Below, one piece after another: positions 45,770 to 55,889 of a DNA stretch of 64,000 bases (within the stretch, counting starts at the first letter, position 1; the number at the start of each line of letters is the position of its first letter). A program made the position numbers and the translations under genes. The stretch is taken from contig NZ_LT964679.1 in the NCBI RefSeq assembly GCF_900240215.1, positions 2,480,500 to 2,544,499 on the forward strand. The letters are read 5' to 3'. This DNA is from Raoultibacter timonensis (GTDB lineage Bacteria > Actinomycetota > Coriobacteriia > Coriobacteriales > Eggerthellaceae). The notes below the pieces were generated by a model. The model was not told the origin of the DNA and did no database searches. It saw nothing but the letters and a program-made list of their open reading frames with translations.

Positions 45770-47518
45770 CTACTCCCCCGCCGCGGCTTTCGTACCGGCG
45801 AGGCGACCGAACACGAGCGCCGTCGCCAAGCTGATGCCCGCCTCGGTTACGGGGTACTCGACCTTGTAGCGGTTGCCCATCGTGTTGCCGGCAACGTAGA
45901 GGCCGGGGATCGGCTCCATGTTGTCGTCAAGCGCATGGCACTCGGCATCGGTATCGAGGCCGCCCATGCACACGAGCATGCCGGCATCGCCGAACTCGCA
46001 CGCATAGAACGGACCGGTCTCGACGGGGAACAGACGACGCGGATCTTTTCCGAAATCCTCATCGACGCCCTTCGCACACAGCTCGTTGTAGCGATTGATC
46101 GACGCGAGAGCGGTTTCCTTCGGCAGGCCCATCATCTCGACGAGTTCCTCGATCGTATCGGCTTTATGCGTGATGGCCGCTTCGAACATGCTGTCGGTCG
46201 TATAGCCTGAGAAGCTCGCGCTCATCTCCTCGCCCACAACCGCCGGCCACTGATCGGCTTCGTTTTCGGGAATGTAGTAGTTCACATAGCCGTGACCGGT
46301 TCCCTGCACCGAAAGCTGCTCGGGCCACTTCGAGTCGATGATCTGCCATGCGCGCATTTCGGGCTGGGTGCTCAACTGGTCCATGATGTTCTGTCCGGGG
46401 ATATCCTCGTTCATGAAGCGCTCGCCGCGCACGTTGAGCTGCAAAAACGCATCAACGCCGAGCGCCGCGCCCATATGATGGGTCATCGGAGCGAGCGGGC
46501 CCTTCTCCATATGCCCGCCGGCCCACATGCCCATGCGATGGCCGTCGCCGGTGTTGGCAACATCGCCCTTTACGTCGAGGTTGGGATAGAACGGCGCGAT
46601 GCCCTCGACCCACGGCACGTAGTAGTCGAGCATTTCGGGGTTGCCGGAAATGTCGCCGCAGCACAGGATTACGCCCTTGGAGGCATCGATCTGCGTATAG
46701 TCGCCGCCCTTGTCGTGTACGTAGGCGCCCGTCACGCGACCGGAATCGTCGGTGATGAGCTGCTCGGCGAACATGCCGAACAGAAGCTCGGCACCGTTAG
46801 CCTCGGCGATCTGCTGGCACGACTCGAGGCACCAGCCCACGCTCGGCTCGGTGGTCACCGAACCGTTGAAGAACGGGAACAGCTCTTTGGAGCGGTCGTA
46901 GCCTTCGAGAACCGGATAGCACTTCGGCCGGATGACGTTCTCCTTTTCGCCGCTTGCGGGCGTTGCCGACGTAGGTACGACTTCGTAGTCGGATTCAGAG
47001 ATAAGCCAGTCGAAATCCTCGCCCGAATGATCGTACCAATACGACAGAAGCGATGCATGCGGACGGAACGTCATATCCTTCATAAGCTGGTTGACGACTT
47101 CTTCTTTGCTCGCAAGCTCCATGCCGAGATCCTGCTGTATCTTCGAGCCGTAGATGCCGAAATCGCCCGAAAGCCCGATGGTTCCGATCTGCGCCTGCTT
47201 CTCGATACCGATCACTTTGGCACCGGCCTCGGAAGCCGCGCGCGCAGCGACGATTCCCGAGATGCCCAAGCCGATCACGAGCACATCGCAGCTCTTGGTT
47301 TCCAAGACATCGGAGGGAACCTCGGGCTTGGCCATAAACGCCGGCTCGCCCGACGGCGACGAAGTCGCCTGGCCAGCCGACTGACCGGAAGGCTCCTTCG
47401 TTTCGGCACCCGAGCCCGGCGCGCAGCCGACGAGGCCCGCAGCCCCCGCCGCTACCGCAGCGGTCGCTCCCAAGCCCAAAAACGCACGACGGCTCAAACC
47501 CTGCTTGATTTCGTTCAT
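45770..47518 (-). CDS. Tat-exported FAD-dependent fumarate-reductase-like oxidoreductase (lipoprotein)
   Basis: 582-residue flavoprotein with a Tat signal (SRRAFLG, 9-15) and a lipobox at Cys32 (GLVGC), followed by a Ser/Gly/Pro-rich linker. FAD-binding motifs are CDVLVIGLGISGIVAARAA near residue 80, VILCCGDISGNPEML and GLYVAGNTMGNRYKVEYP. No haem or FMN domain. The N-terminus closely resembles that of the reductase at 16424, suggesting shared ancestry, but the catalytic region differs. AGAGGA precedes the ATG at 47518. It is divergent from a membrane LuxR regulator. Confidence 0.86.
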   Translation of the reverse strand: MNEIKQGLSRRAFLGLGATAAVAAGAAGLVGCAPGSGAETKEPSGQSAGQATSSPSGEPAFMAKPEVPSDVLETKSCDVLVIGLGISGIVAARAASEAGAKVIGIEKQAQIGTIGLSGDFGIYGSKIQQDLGMELASKEEVVNQLMKDMTFRPHASLLSYWYDHSGEDFDWLISESDYEVVPTSATPASGEKENVIRPKCYPVLEGYDRSKELFPFFNGSVTTEPSVGWCLESCQQIAEANGAELLFGMFAEQLITDDSGRVTGAYVHDKGGDYTQIDASKGVILCCGDISGNPEMLDYYVPWVEGIAPFYPNLDVKGDVANTGDGHRMGMWAGGHMEKGPLAPMTHHMGAALGVDAFLQLNVRGERFMNEDIPGQNIMDQLSTQPEMRAWQIIDSKWPEQLSVQGTGHGYVNYYIPENEADQWPAVVGEEMSASFSGYTTDSMFEAAITHKADTIEELVEMMGLPKETALASINRYNELCAKGVDEDFGKDPRRLFPVETGPFYACEFGDAGMLVCMGGLDTDAECHALDDNMEPIPGLYVAGNTMGNRYKVEYPVTEAGISLATALVFGRLAGTKAAAGE

Positions 47519-47780
47519 TGCATTCCTCTCTCCTTCAATGCCGAGCTTTTCCCTTGATCTTGATCTGCGCCGATCCGATCCTCCCGATCGACAGCGCACT
47601 CGGCAAACTCCAATGCTCAAGCAATCCTATGGGCAGAGAAATACCGACGCCACACCCGCGAATGATGAAATCGAGGGGAAAGTAAGCTATCATCATTCTC
47701 ACCCGTGACGGGTGGGATGAGCCCACCATGGATTTCAACGGGATCTTTGCCGTACGGTTTGGGGGCTGCCGCATAACACG

Positions 47781-49271
47781 ATGGGTTCGATAGCCAGTCA
47801 TATACGCGATTCTATCAAGGGCACGAAGCCATTCCATATCGGCTTTGCGCTGTACCTGGCGTTCAGCTTCTCCTATCTGCATGACGTCATGCCGCTCATG
47901 GGCGAAGCTCATCTGTCCGGCTTTGCCCCCGCAAGCTATCTCGGGGTGTTCTTCGCCGTGAAGGTTCTCGTCTTTGCCGGATGCGCCGTCCTCGTCTACA
48001 GAAACCCGCGCTTTACGGCAACCAGCACGCTTTCGATATGCGCAGCACTGCTCCTCGTGATCGGAATCGCCCTCTCGACCATCATCCTCAGGATGAGCGG
48101 ATTCAGCTTCGGACCATCGGAAAGCACGCTTTTGCTCGCCATCGCCGCCTGTCTGCTCGGCGTCGGCGATGCGCTCATGCTCTTGCTGTGGGGTCGATTC
48201 TGCGGAACGCTTTCGCTGCGCGCCGCATACCTGTTCGTGCTTTCCTCCTACATCGTATCGCTTTTGTTTTACGCGCTCTTCGTCGAGCTTCCCCCGCTTG
48301 CGATACTCGTCATCGCCATCGTCGGAATAGCCGTCGTGCCGATCATGCTCAAAAAGAGCATGGATGCCCGCACCGTCGAAACCGCCGATGCGGACCGGCC
48401 CTCTCTTCGCAAGGCGCTGGGATCCCTCTGGCGCCCGGTGTTCATCACGGCCACCTTCGCGTTCATGAGCAATCTCACGCTGTTCGTTTCGGGACAGCAA
48501 TCGGTCAACGTCGACGAAGCGCGACTGACCTCGACCATCGTTACGCTGCTCGTCGTGATCGCCATGATCCTGCCGGCAATCCTGTTTCCCCGACGCGTGA
48601 ACATCGCCATCGCCTACCGCATCGCCCTACCCATTGCCGCAGGCGGGTTTCTCCTACTCGCGTTCTTCTGGAACAGCGGCGGTGGCGTTGCCAACTCCAT
48701 GGTTGCGATGGGATGGCTCATCTCGGACGTCATTTCATGGTGCATCATCGCAAACGTCGTGCACCAGACGAAGCTTCCGGCATTCGTCCTTTACGGCGCG
48801 AGCGAAGCGGCGATAGCGCTCGCCTCGCTTCTCGGTGTGGCGATCGGCTATACGTTTTCGGGATTCATCGAAACGGGCGGCGTTGCCATCATGGCGCTTG
48901 CCCTCGTAGCCGTGTACCTGCTTTCCACCGTCGTGCTGTTCGTACTCAAAGATCGAAGCATCGCCGATTATTCGGCGGGCACCGCCGGGGACGACGCGAA
49001 AACCGGAAAGGCCTTGGAGCTGACGATGCCCAACGGCGACGATCGATTCGAGTGGCGATGCAGAAACCTCGCGGAGCAAGCGCAGCTCACGCCCCGGGAA
49101 AGCGATATCCTCGCATGTCTGGCGCAAGGGCGCTCGACTCAGTACATGGCCGAGAAGTTCACCCTTTCGGAAAATACCGTGAAATCGCACGTGAGGAACG
49201 TCTACCAGAAGCTCGGTGTCCACTCGAAGCAAGACGTCATCGATATCATCAACGAAGATCCGAAGCCTTAA
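47781..49271 (+). CDS. Membrane-embedded LuxR-family transcriptional regulator
   Basis: 496-residue regulator with about twelve membrane helices (about 18-400) and a C-terminal LuxR helix-turn-helix (about 425-490: AQLTPRESDILACLAQGRS, then SENTVKSHVRNVYQKLGV). The ATG at 47781 has only a weak ribosome-binding site. It is divergent from the Tat flavoprotein at 45770, its probable target. The intergenic region is about 260 bases. Confidence 0.85.
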   Translation: MGSIASHIRDSIKGTKPFHIGFALYLAFSFSYLHDVMPLMGEAHLSGFAPASYLGVFFAVKVLVFAGCAVLVYRNPRFTATSTLSICAALLLVIGIALSTIILRMSGFSFGPSESTLLLAIAACLLGVGDALMLLLWGRFCGTLSLRAAYLFVLSSYIVSLLFYALFVELPPLAILVIAIVGIAVVPIMLKKSMDARTVETADADRPSLRKALGSLWRPVFITATFAFMSNLTLFVSGQQSVNVDEARLTSTIVTLLVVIAMILPAILFPRRVNIAIAYRIALPIAAGGFLLLAFFWNSGGGVANSMVAMGWLISDVISWCIIANVVHQTKLPAFVLYGASEAAIALASLLGVAIGYTFSGFIETGGVAIMALALVAVYLLSTVVLFVLKDRSIADYSAGTAGDDAKTGKALELTMPNGDDRFEWRCRNLAEQAQLTPRESDILACLAQGRSTQYMAEKFTLSENTVKSHVRNVYQKLGVHSKQDVIDIINEDPKP

Positions 49272-49316
49272 AGCGCGAGACGCGTCCGGCAAAGAGCATC
49301 ATTGCCCGAAGCGCAT

Positions 49317-50195
49317 TTACACCACGTAGATCCATCGCACCGCATCGCTGTCATCGAGGACGTATTCGGTGCAGGCAACGCTCGGAAACGACCCGTTGAC
49401 CGAGTACGTCCATCCGCTTGATGGGCCGTAGCGGGAATCGCGCTCCGACAGTCCGCCTATGGACGAAACGTAACCGCCCGAAGCGGCGACCGGAAGCCCC
49501 GTTGCGCAAAGCGCATCGTAGGCGGTCGCCCCCTGCGGAAACGTGGGGTTCGCGCCGCCAAAAACAGATCCGTCGGCATTTTCGCTCGATACCGATACCG
49601 AAACCGTTACGGTTGCAGGTGCTTGGTTTTGCGCTGCGCTCTGCCCGGAACCGCCACCCGGGCCGTCGCTCGCGGACTCGGCGGACGATTCCCCCAAGCC
49701 GTCCGCCGAGCCGACGGAGCCCGCCGCGGGCGGCGAACCATACCCCGCCTCGCCGCCGAGCCCGTCCGGAACCGAAGCGGAATCGCTTGGCTCCGCTTCG
49801 GTTTCGTCGGCACCGTCGAAAGCCGCACCGCCCTCGCCCCGATCCGGCCCATTATCTCCCCTGGATGACAGCGAACCCGACTGCGACGAGCCTGCCGTCG
49901 TCTGTAAAAAACCGCCGGTATCGATGCCGCCACTGAGATGCAGCGCAGAAAACCCGGTGAGGCACACCGCCATAATCGCAACGGCGGCGGCCGCCGTTTT
50001 CTGCCGCCGCGTACGTGCAGCAAGCGGTCGAGCGTCCGCCCGCTCTGCATCGACCGACCCCCCGTGAGCGTTGCTGCTCCCTTCGGGCTCGGCGTCCGCT
50101 CGTTCGGGCAGATCCGCTTGAGGTTCTTCAGGTGCGGGATGAGGAGCAACCGTTACCGCACGGCGCTCCTCGACTCGCGTGTTGTCAACAGCCAT
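49317..50195 (-). CDS. Membrane-anchored DUF4430 (transcobalamin-like C-terminal) protein
   Basis: 292-residue protein. A charged N-terminal cytoplasmic region (1-65) leads to one membrane helix (about 67-84), a low-complexity Gly/Ser/Asp/Glu-rich stalk (90-190) and a C-terminal DUF4430 domain (about 195-292; FPQGATAYDALCATGLPV, SGWTYSVNGSFP, ending AVRWIYVV). DUF4430 resembles the C-terminal domain of human transcobalamin and intrinsic factor. The ATG at 50195 comes five bases after the stop of the giant surface protein gene, so both are one operon under the cobalamin riboswitch upstream. An upstream in-frame ATG at 50231 lies inside that gene and lacks a ribosome-binding site. Confidence 0.8.
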   Translation of the reverse strand: MAVDNTRVEERRAVTVAPHPAPEEPQADLPERADAEPEGSSNAHGGSVDAERADARPLAARTRRQKTAAAAVAIMAVCLTGFSALHLSGGIDTGGFLQTTAGSSQSGSLSSRGDNGPDRGEGGAAFDGADETEAEPSDSASVPDGLGGEAGYGSPPAAGSVGSADGLGESSAESASDGPGGGSGQSAAQNQAPATVTVSVSVSSENADGSVFGGANPTFPQGATAYDALCATGLPVAASGGYVSSIGGLSERDSRYGPSSGWTYSVNGSFPSVACTEYVLDDSDAVRWIYVV

Positions 50196-50200
50196 GATGA

Positions 50201-53200
50201 CTACCGCAGCATCTGCCTGCGGCGGGGCCATAGCGAGTAGACGAGGACGCCGCCGAGAGCCGCAAGCCCCACGGCAACGCCTACGACAGCCAACCAGTTC
50301 AGTCCGCTGTCGGGGAAGGTCGCCTCATCGGCCCGCCCATCCGTCCCGCCTTCTACCGTCGTCGTACCGTCCGTCGGGTTCCTCTCCGAAGCGGACCCGA
50401 CAGGCTTCTCCTTGTCCGCAGGTTCCCCAGAAAAAGACGATCCGAACGGTAGCGCCGCCCCAGCCTCGAGCAAGGCGTTGAAACCGATCGCACCGCTTTC
50501 GTTGCCCGAACCGCCCTGGTTATCGCCGGAGCCGTTTGGAGAGGTCGGCTCTGCGGGGTCGGTCGGCTTCGGATCGCCCGGATCGCCCGAAGTCGACCTC
50601 AACGCGAAAAGCGTCCCCGAATCGTTCGTGTAGTACAGCGTTCCGTCGGGACCGCATACGATCGAAGAAATGCAGTAATCCTGGCTGCCCTCATCGGGAA
50701 CGAAGAATTCGCGGCACGTTTCATCGCCGACCTTGTACAGATACACGCCGCCGGGCTTGCGATTACTCGTGAAGTACACGTACGTGCCGCCATCGCGCAC
50801 CGAGACGAGCGGTGCGCACTGCACCGACGGATCCGTTGAACCCGAGGTTGCCGTCAATCCCGATACGGTCGAGAGAACCGACCATTCATCCAAGCCGATA
50901 ACCGAAAGCGAACCGGTTCCATCATCGGCCAGCCCGCCGACAAACAGCATGCCGTTGCCGATCGTCGGCGTCGATGTGCTGCTCTGCGCAAACCGCAGGC
51001 CCTCGCCCGTTTGAACCAACTGCACCGCAAAATCCTCGCCGACAGAACGTGCGGAAGCGCCCGCGTCTCTGAGGGCAAGGCGGTAGAGAACGCCGCCCTT
51101 CGACACGGCGTATATCGTATCCCCGTCGACGATCAGCGAAGATCGGATGCCGGCCGCATCGACGTGAACCGAGGACACCCGCTGTTTCAGATCCGCCGTG
51201 TAAGCCGTCACGTTGCCGGCATCGTCGGGCACGATAAAGTAATCGCCCACCTTGACGCCGCCCGTCCAGTAATATCCCGCCGACTCGTTCACCGCTTTGC
51301 CGATTCGGTCGCCCGTATACAGATCGTAGCAGTACAGCGTGCCTTTGGTCGCTCGATCATCCCCCGAGGAAAGCTCGTCGACCGTTGATGCGTACACGCA
51401 CCCGTCGGCTATCGTCAGCGTAGATACCGACTGGGAACCCTGCGTGGGAACCGTCGCCCACATCGTGTTGCGCGTAGCGGCAGAAAGCGCTTGCAGGTAC
51501 CCGCCGGAAAGCGGTATCACGATGATGCCGTCGGCATAGGCAGGGCGACAGGTCGCATCCATGGTGGTTGCAAGCTCGACGGTATCGACCGCATTGTTCG
51601 TTGCGGGGTCGATAACCGATAAGCGCGCCTTGCTCCAGCGGGCCTTTCCCGTGTTCGGATCGATGGTCTTCGACCCCGATACGATGTAGAGCATACCGCC
51701 GATGATGAGAGGATCGGAGGCGAACGCCTCGGCACCCGCCCTGCGCTCCGCTTCGGTCAAGAGCGAATGCGATTTTGATTCCACGACCCCAACCGGCGTC
51801 TCGACGTTTTCGACAAGCGCGCCCGAACCACCGTTGGCGTGTCCCGACCACGCCGATTCGAGATCGGGATGCGCTGCATTCGGATCTGCATCGACGGCAT
51901 CGGGATCGGCTTCGTACGAACCGGTACTGTCGAGATAGCGAAGCTCGACGAGGTCGCCGTCGCGCACCTCGTAGGCCCGCGTGCCGACATCCGCATACAC
52001 GCCGTTGATGAAGAACGCCCAATAGCTGTTCTTCACGCTTCCTTGGCGCACCGTCGTGAGCGTCCGGCCTTCGGGCGTGGTAATGCTATACGGGTTGAGC
52101 CCGCTTCCCGTCGTATAGTCGAAACCGTTTTCGTCGAGCAGCCGGGCAAAGCAATCCCAAGCAGTTATGTTCTGGCCCTTTTCGACGGTAACCCTGCTGC
52201 GAGGTACCCACGTTTCCGACAGGTACGATCCGTCGGCATCGTGCCCTGTCGCCCCGGTTATGGAAGCGGAAACGTTCAGCGTATCCTTGTCGCCCGCAGG
52301 ATCATCCTGCCCGCTCGCACCAAGAACGGTGAACGTATGCGATACCGGCTGCCGATACAAACTCGCGAGCTTCGCCTTGAGTTCATCGGAAACAGAGGGA
52401 TCGTCCTTGTAGAGTTCGTAGTATTTACCGTATTCCTCGCTCGTCAGCACACTCGTGACGGTAACTTCGGTATTGTACGCAGGCTGCGAAACAAGCAGGT
52501 TCTCATGGGAAACGGTCGATGCGTCCGACGAGCGGAAGCATCGCCACATCTGCGAGTCGTACCAGCCGTCAAGCTCGTCGGGTACGATGCCGTGATCGGC
52601 GGTATCGGCACGATCGCGTACCCAAACCAGATCGCCCGTCGCTTCGTCGCGGTAAACCTCTAGGAACGATTCCATGTTCTTCGCTATGGAGCCGATGCTC
52701 GTGTTCTCGCCTTTGATCCCATCCGCATACGATGCTTTCACGTCTTCCATAAGCACGATCTCGGCGTCGACATCGGCAAGGTCGAGCGCCCTTACCGTCA
52801 AATCGATCGCGATAGACGCCTTAACGGTAGTTTTATCTTTGCGGGCAAGCGTAACCGTAAGCGTTACGTCGCGATCTTGCCCGTCAATCGGGCGGTAAAT
52901 GTATGCCCGGTAGCCGTTTACCTTGACAACGTTCTCATCCGAGCTCGCCACCGATACCGACAGCTCATGCGCCTCGACAAACAGATCGCGTGGAATCGGC
53001 AGCTGGACATCACCGTCCACCGCCGCAGGGTCGATCGGTTCGCCGGTGGCGAAATCGGTGAGCTTGCCGATGGTGTAGCTCTTCTCGAGCAACATCTTGA
53101 GGTCGTTCGAGGTAAGGCTGCTGACATCGATGAACTTTTTGACGATGCAATCAAACGATTTCTCGGACGTAATGAGCGAGCCGTCGGCATCGGCGAACGC

Positions 53201-55684
53201 AGGCGCAAAAACCGCCGTGATGGTTACAGGAGCATCCTCGGCGAGCTTTTTGCGCTCCAGCTGATTCACCAACGCATAGGGATCGTCGGTGATCTCAACG
53301 AGCGATTCCTTCGATGATTCCCAGGCAACGTTTGCCCAACCCGCCGATGTCGGCAGATCCTGCGTGAACTTCGTCACCTCATCGAGTCCCGTATCGACCT
53401 TGTTCAGGTAATCCGCCAGCTCAACTTGAGGCTGGATATCGTGCGCGATGGCATCGCGCACACGCGCACGATCCCAGCCGATCTTCACCACGCCATTGCC
53501 TCCGGGGACAAACGCGATCGAGTCACCGTTTTTCGACAGAGAGAACGACACGACCGCGCTGCCGTAGCGCTGATCGCCTTTCCCTACCGAAGACGGGTCG
53601 GCATAGTACCACCCGGTTATGACGCCATCGGCTGCAACGATATTCTCGTCGCTAGTCGAGGCAAGCGAAACGGATACGCCCTCGAAGCCCAGATCGGCGA
53701 TCTTCTTCTCGATCATAACCGCAAGGCTGGTATCCTCATCGGAGTTAGGCACGGGAACGTATCCGATGAGTGCGTTCGCCACAGCTTCGAGCGAATCGGG
53801 CGCATGGATCGCAAACGTCCGCTCAACGGCGTTGCCCTCGCCTATCCCCGCCGCCGTCAGGCGAACGTAGCTGTCCGCCGCATCTTCGGGAACCGCGTAG
53901 CTCGCACCGGCTGCACCAGCGATAGGCGCGAAGGGGCCGTCCTCGGATGAGGAGCTCTCCCACGTATAGGTGAGATTATCGGCGACGGCGCGGCCATCCT
54001 CGTCGAGCACCGTTGCCGCAACCGCATCGCCTGCAACAACGTAATCGATCGCCTTGCCGTTAGCCGCAAGATCGATCGATGCAAGCTGCGGAATCGCCTT
54101 GATGGGGCCGAACGCGCTTGACGCTTTGACCCAACTTTCGATATTGGCGTCAGCTCGCACGCGAATGTACTTGCCGGCATAGGCTTCATCGACCGTATAC
54201 GAATCCAACCCGCGACCCGACGCCCCGGGAATGTCTGACCACGTCGCTCCGTATCCATCCGAATCGGCATACTGCCACGTGAATACTGCATCATCTTTGC
54301 CGATGGCGATTTTCGAAACGTTTTCGGCATTGCGCCCGTAAGCTTGGGCCGTCAACGTCGTGCCAGCATATGCACCGATCGTATCGGTGAGCCTTACCTC
54401 GTCGATAAGCCATGAACCCCGAGGAGCGACGGCATAGCCAGTTGTTTTCTGCTTCGAAGTCGAGCCGGTTGCCGCCGTTACACGAAGAAAGTATCCCACC
54501 AGGTCTTCAGTGAGTTCGAGCGTCGCATCCGTCGCCCCGTCGATAACTTCGAACGGGCCTGTTTTCGAGGTTGATTTTTCCCAAGTATAGATCGGTTCTG
54601 CCGTACTCGGATAGACGCGCGCTTCAAGAGTCGAGCCTCCCATAAGGTATTGGACGCCGCCGTTCGTAAAATCTACCGAAGCGACCTTCACCGTACCTGC
54701 AACCTGCGCCAGGTAATAGGCGCTTGTTGGACCGGTGAGCGTCGTCTTGTCGTCGCTCACTTGGACGAGCAAGTACTCTCCATCATGCGCTTTTGCAAAA
54801 TCCGAATCGATGGTGAGGCTCTGGGACGTCGCCCCGTCGATGGGTGCGTAGTCGGCAAGCTTGACGCTTTTCGTCGCACCCGAATACCACTGATAGGTAA
54901 ACGCAGCGTCCACGCAGTACTCATCGTAGTCGTAGTGATTCGCCCAGAGAGTGGTTCCCGCCTGCACATCGCCTTTCGCCTGATCCGACTCATAGCCCCA
55001 TCCGCTGCCCTTGCTTTTTTCGATCCAGATGCACCCATCGGAATCCAGCGCAGACGCCGCCCGCACATGCATAGCATTCGCATCCGACGCGCTTGCTTCA
55101 ACGTCAGGAGTCGCCGAAGGCGCTAAAGGTGCTGAAGGTGCCACGCTATCGTCGGATCTTCCGCCTGCCAACCCCTCTTCGCTGTCGAGACCCGCCCGAT
55201 TATCGGAATCGGGCGCAAAGCCTGCGTTTTCCTCGGCATCCGCCCGGCTGGCACCCGCTTGGCTGGCATCCGATTGGCTGGCACCCGCCTGGCTCGCGCC
55301 CGCCCCTAAATCGGCGGAGGAGCCTTGTCCGCTCGCATCGCCAGAGACGTCGCCCCCCGAACCGCTTTCCGAGGTCGAAGGACCCCCCGATGAAGCTCCA
55401 TCTTCGTTTCCGCTTGCGCCCTCGCCGCCATAGTTTGAAGCAGCCGCTGGGTCAGCAGCCGCAAATCCCGAAAGCGCACCATCCGCCGACGCCCTCTCGC
55501 CATCTTCGGCCCACGCCGCACTCGGCACGAGCGACAGCGTTAAAACGCAGGTTAAAAACAGGTTGAACATCTTTTTGAACAGGGTTTTTTCTCGCTGCAG
55601 CGCCAAAGCGCCGTCAGGCGATCCGCTGACGCTCTGCAAGCTGTCAGCATGCGCGCGGAAGCACGCAGAAATGGGGCCGATCAT
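50201..55684 (-). CDS. Giant surface protein with Ig-like repeats, DUF4430 domain and beta-propeller-like region
   Basis: About 1,827 residues. A long signal sequence (hydrophobic core about 39-55, AWA cleavage near 59) is followed by an Ala/Ser/Gly-rich linker with short SQAGASQSD-type repeats. Four or more Ig-like units of about 90 residues follow (FTYQWYSG, IYTWEKSTSKTGPF, VFTWQYADSDGYG, LTYTWESSSSEDGPF). Later come a DUF4430 domain (ITAWDCFARLLDENGFDYTT, YWAFFINGVYADVGTRAY), then a PQQ-like beta-propeller region of repeated TLYCYDLYTGDRIG-type blades. A Pro/Glu-rich spacer, one membrane helix and a basic tail anchor it. The ATG at 55684 has AGAGG upstream. It is preceded directly by a cobalamin riboswitch, so a role in corrinoid capture is plausible (inference). 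Confidence 0.85.
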   Translation of the reverse strand: MIGPISACFRAHADSLQSVSGSPDGALALQREKTLFKKMFNLFLTCVLTLSLVPSAAWAEDGERASADGALSGFAAADPAAASNYGGEGASGNEDGASSGGPSTSESGSGGDVSGDASGQGSSADLGAGASQAGASQSDASQAGASRADAEENAGFAPDSDNRAGLDSEEGLAGGRSDDSVAPSAPLAPSATPDVEASASDANAMHVRAASALDSDGCIWIEKSKGSGWGYESDQAKGDVQAGTTLWANHYDYDEYCVDAAFTYQWYSGATKSVKLADYAPIDGATSQSLTIDSDFAKAHDGEYLLVQVSDDKTTLTGPTSAYYLAQVAGTVKVASVDFTNGGVQYLMGGSTLEARVYPSTAEPIYTWEKSTSKTGPFEVIDGATDATLELTEDLVGYFLRVTAATGSTSKQKTTGYAVAPRGSWLIDEVRLTDTIGAYAGTTLTAQAYGRNAENVSKIAIGKDDAVFTWQYADSDGYGATWSDIPGASGRGLDSYTVDEAYAGKYIRVRADANIESWVKASSAFGPIKAIPQLASIDLAANGKAIDYVVAGDAVAATVLDEDGRAVADNLTYTWESSSSEDGPFAPIAGAAGASYAVPEDAADSYVRLTAAGIGEGNAVERTFAIHAPDSLEAVANALIGYVPVPNSDEDTSLAVMIEKKIADLGFEGVSVSLASTSDENIVAADGVITGWYYADPSSVGKGDQRYGSAVVSFSLSKNGDSIAFVPGGNGVVKIGWDRARVRDAIAHDIQPQVELADYLNKVDTGLDEVTKFTQDLPTSAGWANVAWESSKESLVEITDDPYALVNQLERKKLAEDAPVTITAVFAPAFADADGSLITSEKSFDCIVKKFIDVSSLTSNDLKMLLEKSYTIGKLTDFATGEPIDPAAVDGDVQLPIPRDLFVEAHELSVSVASSDENVVKVNGYRAYIYRPIDGQDRDVTLTVTLARKDKTTVKASIAIDLTVRALDLADVDAEIVLMEDVKASYADGIKGENTSIGSIAKNMESFLEVYRDEATGDLVWVRDRADTADHGIVPDELDGWYDSQMWRCFRSSDASTVSHENLLVSQPAYNTEVTVTSVLTSEEYGKYYELYKDDPSVSDELKAKLASLYRQPVSHTFTVLGASGQDDPAGDKDTLNVSASITGATGHDADGSYLSETWVPRSRVTVEKGQNITAWDCFARLLDENGFDYTTGSGLNPYSITTPEGRTLTTVRQGSVKNSYWAFFINGVYADVGTRAYEVRDGDLVELRYLDSTGSYEADPDAVDADPNAAHPDLESAWSGHANGGSGALVENVETPVGVVESKSHSLLTEAERRAGAEAFASDPLIIGGMLYIVSGSKTIDPNTGKARWSKARLSVIDPATNNAVDTVELATTMDATCRPAYADGIIVIPLSGGYLQALSAATRNTMWATVPTQGSQSVSTLTIADGCVYASTVDELSSGDDRATKGTLYCYDLYTGDRIGKAVNESAGYYWTGGVKVGDYFIVPDDAGNVTAYTADLKQRVSSVHVDAAGIRSSLIVDGDTIYAVSKGGVLYRLALRDAGASARSVGEDFAVQLVQTGEGLRFAQSSTSTPTIGNGMLFVGGLADDGTGSLSVIGLDEWSVLSTVSGLTATSGSTDPSVQCAPLVSVRDGGTYVYFTSNRKPGGVYLYKVGDETCREFFVPDEGSQDYCISSIVCGPDGTLYYTNDSGTLFALRSTSGDPGDPKPTDPAEPTSPNGSGDNQGGSGNESGAIGFNALLEAGAALPFGSSFSGEPADKEKPVGSASERNPTDGTTTVEGGTDGRADEATFPDSGLNWLAVVGVAVGLAALGGVLVYSLWPRRRQMLR

Positions 55685-55714
55685 AGTCGGTACCTCTCTT
55701 CCAGGGCTCAATGC

Positions 55715-55885
55715 GATGGATGGGTATTCCGACTTCGCCTCATCTGAGCGGACCGCACGCCTGCAGTTCATCCGCTCATCAGCGTTTACGGTTACTGGTA
55801 TAGCGCAGGATTCTCACCCGCATTTCCCCAAGTGCATCCCTCTCGAGGGCACCCGCGCCGCGCCCGGCGCAACCATCAATGCCAA
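55715..55885 (-). ncRNA. Cobalamin (adenosylcobalamin-type) riboswitch
   Basis: On the minus strand, in order: a P1 strand GATGG, GGGTGCCC-type helices, GGGGAAATGC, the core GGTGAGAATCC (55808-55818) followed by TGCGCTATACCAGTAACCG, a variable helix, the B12 box GAAGTCGGAATACCC (55722-55736) and the closing P1 strand CCATC. These are the conserved elements of the cobalamin family. The aptamer ends about 30 bases before the giant surface protein ATG, next to its AGAGG site, so control at translation initiation is likely: B12 would turn the operon off. Confidence 0.9.
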
Positions 55886-55889
55886 TATA
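55884..55889 (-). promoter_or_regulatory. Possible -10 box upstream of the riboswitch
   Basis: TATATT on the minus strand immediately precedes the aptamer in an A/T-rich patch. A clear -35 is not seen. Confidence 0.3.
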
